Source: JBOGFC01 sp050742155
Lineage (GTDB): Bacteria > Actinomycetota > Acidimicrobiia > Spongiisociales > JALYHC01
Assembly: GCA_050742155.1 (NCBI GenBank)
Contig: JBOGFC010000094.1
Coordinates: 1-10,853, forward strand
Direction: 5' to 3'
Length of the DNA stretch: 10,853 nt
The stretch's first letter is position 1. Every line of letters starts with the position of its first letter. A program made the translations under genes and the position numbers. Positions 6,354 to 10,853 of this stretch are shown one piece after another. The notes below the pieces were generated by a model. That model was given only the letters and a program-made list of their open reading frames with translations, was not told where the DNA came from and ran no database searches.

Positions 6354-7589
6354 GTGACCGACGCCCGCCCCTCGGTGCTCATCCTCGGGGGCGGCTTCGC
6401 GGGCACCGAGGTGGCCAGGGGGCTGGGTGACCGGGCCGAGGTGACGCTGGTCGCCTCCCAGAATTTCCTGCTCTTCACCCCGATGCTGGCCGAAGTGGCG
6501 GCCGCCGACCTCGACCCGCGCCACATCACCGCCCCGCTCCGCCAGCTCTGCCCCAAGGCTCGTCTGGTGCTCGGCGAGGTGACGGGCATCGAAGTGGCCC
6601 GGCGGGCCGCCACCGTTCGCCTCCCGCTGGGCCCCGAGCGCCGCTACCAGGCCGATCAGCTGGTGCTGGCGGTGGGCTCGGTGCAGGCCACCTTCGGGGT
6701 GCCCGGAGTGGAGGAGTGGGCGCTCCCCTTCAAGGAGATCGTCGACGGCTTGCGGATCCGGAATCGGCTTCTCTCCCTGATGGAGACGGCCGCCGAGACC
6801 GGGGACGACCTGCTCACGCGGGTGGCGGTGGTGGGAGCCGGCTTCTCCGGAGCCGAGCTCTCGGCGGCGCTGGCCGACCTGCTGGCCGTGGCCGGCCCCC
6901 GCTTCTACCCCAGCGCGCCCCGGCCCGTCGTGCATCTCGTCGACGCCGAGGACCGGGTCACCCCGATGCTGCCGGCCCGCCTCAGCCGGGCGGCCCGTCG
7001 TGCCCTGGAGCGTCGCGGCGTGCAACTGGTCCTGGGCAAGCGGGTGGCCCGAGTGGCCCCCGACGGCCTGGAGCTGGAAGGTGGGGCCTTCCTGCGGGGG
7101 GGGACGGTGATCTGGGCGGCCGGGGTGCAGCCGGCTCCGCTGGCGGCGGCCGCCGGCCTGCCGCTCGACGCCCGAGGGCGGGTGCGGGTAGACGACCGGC
7201 TGCAAGCCGCCCCCGGCGTGTTCGCCCTGGGCGACCTGGCGGCCGTCCCGGACGGGTTCGGGGGGACCTGTCCCCCCACCGCCCAGCACGCCCTTCGCCA
7301 GGGTCGCTATCTGGGTCGTCACCTCCTCGCCGTCGGGAACGCTCCCCCCTTTCGCTATCGGACCAAGGGCCAGCTGGTCTCGCTGGGCCACCGCAACGCG
7401 GTGGGCATGGTGATGGGGATCAACGTCTCCGGCTTCGTTGCCTGGTGGCTCTGGCGGACCTACTACCTGCGTCGGCTCCCCACCCTGTTCCGCAAGGTCC
7501 GGGTGGCCATCGACTGGGCGCTCGACCTCTTCTTCCCGCCCGACATCAGCGAGCTGCCGACCTCGGACCTGGGCCCGCTTCCTCGGTAG
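6354..7589 (+). CDS. ndh: Type II NADH dehydrogenase (NDH-2), FAD-dependent
   Basis: A 411-residue single-subunit NADH:quinone oxidoreductase, non-proton-pumping, held at the inner face of the membrane. It starts at GTG directly after the pfkA stop. The FAD-binding fold has GGGFAG at 12-17. The NADH-binding fold has VVGAGFSGAELS at 159-170. The second FAD contact is ALGDLA at 291-296, and PPTAQHALRQG at 307-317 matches the quinone-site AQ motif of NDH-2. The C-terminal 50 residues (FVAWWLWRTYYLRRLP, then FRKVRVAIDWALDLFFP) are hydrophobic and basic, as in the membrane-anchoring tail of the family. Translation probably depends on coupling to pfkA, as no Shine-Dalgarno is seen. The 3' end overlaps the convergent rluD-like gene by 44 bp. 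Other members of the pyridine nucleotide-disulphide oxidoreductase family are less likely given the tail. Confidence 0.9.
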   Translation: MTDARPSVLILGGGFAGTEVARGLGDRAEVTLVASQNFLLFTPMLAEVAAADLDPRHITAPLRQLCPKARLVLGEVTGIEVARRAATVRLPLGPERRYQADQLVLAVGSVQATFGVPGVEEWALPFKEIVDGLRIRNRLLSLMETAAETGDDLLTRVAVVGAGFSGAELSAALADLLAVAGPRFYPSAPRPVVHLVDAEDRVTPMLPARLSRAARRALERRGVQLVLGKRVARVAPDGLELEGGAFLRGGTVIWAAGVQPAPLAAAAGLPLDARGRVRVDDRLQAAPGVFALGDLAAVPDGFGGTCPPTAQHALRQGRYLGRHLLAVGNAPPFRYRTKGQLVSLGHRNAVGMVMGINVSGFVAWWLWRTYYLRRLPTLFRKVRVAIDWALDLFFPPDISELPTSDLGPLPR

Positions 7590-8490
7590 TCCCCCGGCTC
7601 GGCCTCCCCAGGACGTCGAGCGAGGCCGCCAGGTCGTCCGGCAAGGAGGAGCTCACCGCCACCGCCTCTCCGGTCACGGGATGAGGGAAGCTCAGCCGGG
7701 CGGCATGGAGCCACACCCGGCCCGGATCCACGCCGGGGGGGCCGGGGCGCCCGTAGGTGCGATCCCCCACCAGGGCGTGGCCGATGGAGGTGAGGTGGAC
7801 CCGCACCTGGTGCGTGCGGCCCGACTCGAGCCGCACCTCGAGCAGGGTCACGGCCGGCCGGTCCCACTCCGCCCCCACCCGGTAATGAGTCACCGCCGGT
7901 CGGCCCTCCCGAACGACTGCCATGCGGGTCGGACGGGAGGGATCCCGGCCGACCGGGGCATCGATCGTGCCGGTGGGAACCGGGAAGCCCCCATGGACCA
8001 GCGCGGCGTAGACGCGCTCGATGCGGCGGGCGGCCATCTCCCGGCGCAGCGCCCGTAGGGCCCGGAAGGTGCGGGCCACCACCAAGAGGCCCGAGGTGTC
8101 CTTGTCCAGGCGGTGCACCAGCCCCCAGCGATGCTCCTCCCCAACTCCCCCCAGCTCCGGCCATCTGTGCAGCAGCCCGGCCGCCAGCGTCCCCGAGCGA
8201 TGGCCGGCCCCCGGATGGACCACCACCCCGGCCGGCTTGTCCACCACCGCCACCTCTTCGTCCTCGTAGCGAACCTGGAAGGGGACCTCTTCGGCCACCA
8301 CCGGGGCGGGGGTCGGAGGCAGCTCCACCTCGATGACTGAACCGGCCGACAGCGGGGTGGATGGCTCTACCAGCCGCCCGTCGACCACCACCCGGCCCTC
8401 CTCCACCAAGCTTCGGGCGACCGATCGGCTCACCTCGAAGAGCCTGGCCACGACCCGATCGGCTCTCTGCCCGGCCAGCGCGGCCGTCAC
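7546..8490 (-). CDS. rluD: RluD-family 23S rRNA pseudouridine synthase
   Basis: A 314-residue protein with an N-terminal S4 RNA-binding domain (about 10-56) and an RsuA/RluA-type catalytic domain (about 75-290). The catalytic aspartate is Asp129 in HRLDKDTSG (126-134). RLESGRTHQVRVH at 220-232 is the second family signature. It would isomerise uridines in structured rRNA, by homology in helix 69, but the exact RluA/C/D target cannot be read from sequence. The GTG at 8490, 8 nt after the lspA stop, is the first usual start codon that keeps the whole S4 domain and avoids a long overlap. No Shine-Dalgarno is near, so coupling to lspA is likely. The last 14 residues (TTEEAGPGPRSAAR) lie in the overlap with ndh and look like a non-conserved extension. 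Confidence 0.9.
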   Translation of the reverse strand: MTAALAGQRADRVVARLFEVSRSVARSLVEEGRVVVDGRLVEPSTPLSAGSVIEVELPPTPAPVVAEEVPFQVRYEDEEVAVVDKPAGVVVHPGAGHRSGTLAAGLLHRWPELGGVGEEHRWGLVHRLDKDTSGLLVVARTFRALRALRREMAARRIERVYAALVHGGFPVPTGTIDAPVGRDPSRPTRMAVVREGRPAVTHYRVGAEWDRPAVTLLEVRLESGRTHQVRVHLTSIGHALVGDRTYGRPGPPGVDPGRVWLHAARLSFPHPVTGEAVAVSSSLPDDLAASLDVLGRPSRGTTEEAGPGPRSAAR

Positions 8491-8498
8491 CCGGGCGG

Positions 8499-8969
8499 TC
8501 AGTGGCTCCGTAGAGCCCCCAGGGCGAGAACCACGGCCCCGACGGAGATGGCCGAATCGGCCACGTTGAAGACCGGCCACCAACCCAGGTCCACGAAATC
8601 AACCACTTGACCGTCGGCCAGGCCGGGACCGCGCAGGAGCCGGTCGGTGAGATTCCCCAGCGCCCCACCCAGGATGAGCCCCAGGGCCAGCGCCTCCGAG
8701 GTACGACCGACCCTGCGAATGGAGAGCACGATCAGCACCGCGGCCACCACCGCCGCCAGGGCAAGCAACGATCCGGCCCCCTGCAGGAGGCCGAAGGCGG
8801 CTCCGGAGTTCTCCACCAGCCGCAATCGCACGATGCCCAGGTCGATGGGACCGGCGGCCAGAGCACGCTGGGCCCACCACTTGGTGAGCTGGTCGGCTAC
8901 CAGGATGGCCGCGGCCGATCCCAGGGCCAGGCGGCGAGTGCTCAGCGCCGCGAGGCGCAGCGGACGCAA
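8499..8969 (-). CDS. lspA: Lipoprotein signal peptidase (signal peptidase II)
   Basis: A 156-residue integral membrane aspartic protease that cleaves prolipoprotein signals before the lipidated cysteine; the HtrA-like protein in this window is a plausible substrate. Four hydrophobic segments are visible. The signatures are DQLTKWW (26-32), NSGAAFG (54-60), GNLTDR with catalytic Asp109, and FNVADS with catalytic Asp138. The start is uncertain: no ATG or GTG gives a normal N-terminus. TTG at 8969 gives a usual length and a 28-nt overlap with the dksA-like gene. A CTG at 8945 overlaps the dksA stop as CTGA, and the ATG at 9032 would overlap it by 91 nt. It is the middle gene of the dksA-like - lspA - rluD operon. 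Confidence 0.93.
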   Translation of the reverse strand: MRPLRLAALSTRRLALGSAAAILVADQLTKWWAQRALAAGPIDLGIVRLRLVENSGAAFGLLQGAGSLLALAAVVAAVLIVLSIRRVGRTSEALALGLILGGALGNLTDRLLRGPGLADGQVVDFVDLGWWPVFNVADSAISVGAVVLALGALRSH

Positions 8970-9313
8970 AGGGTGGCGTACGGCAGGGCCTCCAGCCGGG
9001 CGACCGGGATCGGCTCCCCGCAAGACTCGCATATGCCGTAGTCCCCTTTCTCGAGACGCTCCAGCGCGTATTCGGTCTTGTCGAGCAGGTCCTTGGCGTT
9101 GTTGAAGACCGACAGCTCCTTCTCGTACTCGAAGGCCATCGAGCCGCCCTCGCCGGTGGTCGGATCGGGGCTGCGCTCGGACGAGGCCTCGGCCAGGCGA
9201 GCCTCCTCCCGCTCCTGCTCGAGCTCCTCGATCATGCCGCGCAGGCGATCCCGCTCCTCTTCCAGGGTGCGGCGGAACTTCTGCTGCGTCGAGCGGGCCA
9301 GCGTGCGAGCCAC
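8942..9313 (-). CDS. TraR/DksA-family C4 zinc-finger protein
   Basis: A 123-residue protein with a long N-terminal helical, coiled-coil-like part (about 8-88, Glu/Arg/Leu-rich) and a C-terminal four-cysteine zinc finger: Cys95, Cys98, Cys116 and Cys119, pattern CxxC-x17-CxxC. Family members bind RNA polymerase through the secondary channel and modulate initiation. The GTG at 9313 is chosen because GAGAGGAAG, 2 nt before it, is a good Shine-Dalgarno. A TTG at 9355 without a ribosome site would add 14 residues. The region that should form the coil tip (about 44-60) lacks the DxxDxA motif that E. coli DksA needs, so a ppGpp-cofactor role should not be assumed. It heads the operon with lspA and rluD; a TraR-like gene next to lspA is a known neighbourhood. 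Confidence 0.88.
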   Translation of the reverse strand: MARTLARSTQQKFRRTLEEERDRLRGMIEELEQEREEARLAEASSERSPDPTTGEGGSMAFEYEKELSVFNNAKDLLDKTEYALERLEKGDYGICESCGEPIPVARLEALPYATLCVRCASRR

Positions 9314-9353
9314 GACTTCCTCTCGGGGGTCAAGCGACGATAGCAGCGCCCGC

Positions 9354-9382
9354 AAAAACGGCGGCAGGGCCCGGCGAGCCGT
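9354..9382 (-). terminator. Weak rho-independent terminator candidate after the Cys-rich gene
   Basis: On the minus strand ACGGC (9382-9378) can pair with GCCGT (9362-9358), followed by a run of five T (9358-9354). The stem is only 5 bp with a 15-nt loop, so this is weak. If real it would separate the mini-gene from the dksA-like operon. Confidence 0.3.
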
Positions 9383-9392
9383 CCTGAAACTG

Positions 9393-9485
9393 CTACCGGG
9401 TCAGCAGCAGCGGGCCGCCGCAGCAGCCGCAATCCTCGCAGCAGGTGTCTCCACAGCAGGTGTCTTCGGCGATTCTGCCGGCCAT
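9393..9485 (-). CDS. Cysteine-rich 30-aa mini-protein, metallothionein-like candidate
   Basis: A 30-residue reading frame starts at the ATG at 9485 and ends with TAG at 9393-9395. It is preceded by GGGGAGGTGAC; GGAGGTGA is the full complement of the 16S rRNA anti-Shine-Dalgarno, the strongest ribosome site in the window. Residues 1-7 are MAGRIAE. Residues 8-24 are DTCCGDTCCEDCGCCGG, with seven cysteines (10, 11, 15, 16, 19, 21, 22) in the pattern CC-x3-CC-x2-C-x-CC and four acidic residues interspersed. The end is PLLLTR. There is no signal peptide. Such density suggests metal or thiol chemistry (metallothionein-like buffer or chaperone), or a modified peptide precursor, but no modifying enzyme is nearby. 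A promoter with a dyad between its boxes lies upstream. I do not recognise a family. The overlapping 61-codon frame at 9401-9586 lacks a ribosome site. Confidence 0.65.
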   Translation of the reverse strand: MAGRIAEDTCCGDTCCEDCGCCGGPLLLTR

Positions 9486-9515
9486 GTCACCTCCCCTTCT
9501 CGGTCGATGAGCTCC

Positions 9516-9545
9516 CTTATACATCGACGTGCATCAATCGAACAA
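9516..9545 (-). promoter_or_regulatory. Promoter of the Cys-rich mini-gene
   Basis: On the minus strand, TTGTTC (9545-9540), an 18-bp spacer, then TATAAG (9521-9516) form a plausible sigma-70-type promoter. The -10 lies 30 nt before the ATG at 9485, leaving a leader of about 23 nt with the Shine-Dalgarno. The spacer contains the dyad at 9523-9538. Confidence 0.5.
9523..9538. promoter_or_regulatory. Dyad operator candidate, copy 1 (ATCGA-N6-TCAAT)
   Basis: ATCGA (9523-9527), CGTGCA, TCAAT (9534-9538): an imperfect dyad (ATYGA/TCRAT) lying between the -35 and -10 boxes of the mini-gene. Dyads of this size in the promoter spacer are typical of ArsR/SmtB-type metal sensors, but the regulator identity is only inference. 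Confidence 0.45.
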
Positions 9546-9556
9546 TAACAGGTCGC

Positions 9557-9572
9557 ATCGACTCGTGTCAAT
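9557..9572. promoter_or_regulatory. Dyad operator candidate, copy 2 (ATCGA-N6-TCAAT)
   Basis: ATCGA (9557-9561), CTCGTG, TCAAT (9568-9572), with arms extendable to CATCGAC-TCGT-GTCAATG (6 of 7 paired). Arms and spacing are the same as copy 1, 34 bp away, with a different centre. It lies upstream of the mini-gene -35, toward ileS, and might also affect the ileS promoter. Confidence 0.45.
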
Positions 9573-9618
9573 GAGCCCGGGAGCATGAATTGCCGGGTGG
9601 GAGCGAGAAGTCCCTCAG

Positions 9619-9624
9619 TATGAT
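9619..9624 (+). promoter_or_regulatory. -10 box (TATGAT) for ileS
   Basis: TATGAT is a close -10 match 35 nt before the ileS ATG. No good -35 is found at 16-18 bp. The implied leader of about 29 nt is too short for a T-box riboswitch and contains only the ribosome site. Confidence 0.4.
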
Positions 9625-9659
9625 TTCCCCGCCGATTCGAGAGCGAGATCAGGAAGGTG

Positions 9660-10853
9660 ATGTTCGAACAGGTCGCCGCCGACCCGCAGCCCCTGGATCG
9701 GGAGCAGCGGGTGCTCGACTTCTGGCAGCGCTTCGGGATCTTCCAGGAGAGCCTGCGGCGCCGGGAGGGGGCATCCGAGTGGGTGTTCTACGAGGGACCG
9801 CCCACCGCCAACGGTCTCCCCGGAATCCACCACGTCTGGGCCCGCATCTTCAAGGACCTCTACCCCCGCTACCAGACCATGCGAGGTCGCTATGTGTACC
9901 GCAAGGCCGGTTGGGACTGTCACGGGCTCCCCGTCGAGCTGGAGGTGGAGAAGGAGCTGGGCATCACCGACAAGTCCCAGATCGAGGAGCTCGGGATCGC
10001 CGAGTTCAACCGTCGCTGCCGGGAGTCGGTCACCCGCTACGTGGACGATTGGAACCGGCTCACCGAGCGAATCGCCTTCTGGGTGGACCTCGACGATGCC
10101 TACTTCACCATGTCCAACGAGTTCATCGAGTCGGTGTGGTGGAACCTACGGCAGATTTGGGACCAGGGACTGCTCTATGAGGGGCATCGGGTGGTGCCCT
10201 ACTGCCCCCGTTGCGGGACGGCCCTCTCCGACCACGAGGTGGCGCAAGGCTACCGGCAGGCCACCGATCCCTCGGTCTACGTCCGATTTCCCCTCGAAGA
10301 CCGGCCCTATGACCTCTTGATCTGGACCACCACACCCTGGACGCTGGTCTCCAACACGGGCGCGGCAGTCCACCCCGACGAGCCGTACCTGGTGATCCGG
10401 CGGGACCCGGGCCGCCCGCTGGTGCTGGCCGAGGCTGCCGCCGGGCGGGTGCTCGGCGAGGATTTCGAAGTCGAGACCAGCCTGGCCGGTTCCGACCTGG
10501 CCGGGCTCCGCTACCGCCGCCCGTTCGAGGACCTGGAGCTCGACGTCCCGCCGCGGGTGGTGTCGGACGACTTCGTCACCACCACCGAGGGGACCGGTGT
10601 GGTGCACATGGCTCCCGCCTTCGGCGAGATCGACATGGCGGTGGGCGAGCGAGAGGGGCTGGCCTTCGTCAACCCGGTGGACGCCTCGGGGGTGTTCATC
10701 GACGGCCCCTGGAAGGGCACCGCCGTCAAGGCGGCCGACCCCTCCATCATCGAGGACCTGGAACGGCGCGGCCTGCTGCTGCGCGCCGAGGAGCATGTTC
10801 ACACCTATCCCTTCTGCTGGCGCTGCGAAACGGCGCTCATCTACTGGGCCAAG
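9660..10853 (+). CDS. ileS: Isoleucyl-tRNA synthetase, N-terminal part (cut by window end), IleRS2-like with GIHH signature
   Basis: 398 uninterrupted codons from the ATG at 9660 (Shine-Dalgarno AGGAAGG two bases upstream) to the window edge. Class I synthetase charging tRNA-Ile. The signature region is GPPTANGLPGIHHVWARIFK, so the HxGH motif reads G55-I56-H57-H58: first and third positions swapped. GWDCHGLPVELEVEKELG, the CxxC of PYCPRCG (180-186) and the start of the CP1 editing domain (WTTTPWTL 222-229; GTGVVHMAPAFG up to 322) follow. Sequence style (PTANG, RKAGWD) is that of eukaryote-like, mupirocin-insensitive IleRS2. In the editing signature the usual GxDD reads GEID (322-325), with Ile324 in place of the first Asp. 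The KMSKS half and anticodon domain lie outside. Divergent from the Cys-rich gene and the TraR-like - lspA - rluD operon. Confidence 0.96.
   Translation, partial: MFEQVAADPQPLDREQRVLDFWQRFGIFQESLRRREGASEWVFYEGPPTANGLPGIHHVWARIFKDLYPRYQTMRGRYVYRKAGWDCHGLPVELEVEKELGITDKSQIEELGIAEFNRRCRESVTRYVDDWNRLTERIAFWVDLDDAYFTMSNEFIESVWWNLRQIWDQGLLYEGHRVVPYCPRCGTALSDHEVAQGYRQATDPSVYVRFPLEDRPYDLLIWTTTPWTLVSNTGAAVHPDEPYLVIRRDPGRPLVLAEAAAGRVLGEDFEVETSLAGSDLAGLRYRRPFEDLELDVPPRVVSDDFVTTTEGTGVVHMAPAFGEIDMAVGEREGLAFVNPVDASGVFIDGPWKGTAVKAADPSIIEDLERRGLLLRAEEHVHTYPFCWRCETALIYWAK

Noticed and set aside
5193..7391. 732-codon antisense frame across pfkA and ndh
   Set aside because: Composition is a His/Gly/Arg-rich mirror of GC3-biased codons; both sense genes have full family motifs.
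8140..8160. Third copy of the G/C-tract repeat
   Set aside because: CTCCCCAACTCCCCCC resembles it, but it encodes a plausible conserved stretch (WPELGGVGEEHRWG) of the pseudouridine synthase just before its catalytic motif.
9401..9586. 61-codon minus-strand frame overlapping the Cys-rich gene
   Set aside because: It has no ribosome site, spans the promoter and dyads of the mini-gene, and ends in an alanine run that is the frame-shifted reading of the cysteine codons.
9486..9659. T-box riboswitch upstream of ileS
   Set aside because: No TGGNACCGCG-type antiterminator sequence or Stem I; the leader from the TATGAT box is too short.
1..10853. CRISPR arrays, tRNA genes, insertion sequences, phage genes
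   Set aside because: No regularly spaced repeats, cloverleaf-like segments, transposase or phage motifs were seen by eye on either strand.

Overview
The window is a GC-rich, gene-dense bacterial chromosome segment. It carries a DnaE1-type replicative polymerase with an intact PHP domain, several leaderless-looking starts (a TANNNT box 7-11 nt before the ATG), a pyrophosphate-type phosphofructokinase and a short C4 zinc-finger TraR/DksA protein. Together these suggest an actinomycete-like organism, perhaps Acidimicrobiia. That placement is inference; another high-GC lineage such as Chloroflexota is possible. There are no phage, IS, CRISPR or tRNA signatures.

Layout: (1) a 77-residue hypothetical protein on the minus strand whose end lies in a G/C-tract palindromic repeat; (2) a divergent lipoprotein-like HtrA serine protease; (3) a convergent junction in which both genes end with TAG inside a related hairpin repeat; (4) dnaE on the minus strand; (5) a 258-bp divergent spacer with a nested inverted repeat, a second G/C-tract repeat copy and two near-identical GAACCTAAGGTT palindromes, the second overlapping the predicted -10 box of the next gene; (6) pfkA (PPi-type motifs) and ndh (type II NADH dehydrogenase), abutting as TAG|GTG; (7) on the minus strand, a tightly packed dksA/traR-like - lspA - rluD-like operon, whose last gene overlaps ndh tail to tail by 44 bp; (8) upstream of that operon, a 30-residue cysteine-rich mini-protein gene with a full-length Shine-Dalgarno and twin dyads around its promoter; (9) the first 398 codons of ileS on the plus strand, running off the window end.

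Functionally, pfkA-ndh would couple glycolytic flux to NADH reoxidation. The ileS / TraR-like / lspA / rluD gene set matches a neighbourhood known from other bacteria (e.g. Bacillus), but here ileS is divergent and a tiny Cys-rich gene with candidate operators lies in between. The most promising novelty is that mini-gene: seven cysteines in 30 residues, a strong ribosome site, and two ATCGA-N6-TCAAT dyads, one exactly between its -35 and -10 boxes. This looks like a metal- or thiol-responsive metallothionein-like unit. The second most notable point is the isoleucyl-tRNA synthetase signature, which reads GIHH instead of HxGH, a swap associated with mupirocin hyper-resistance in IleRS2 enzymes.
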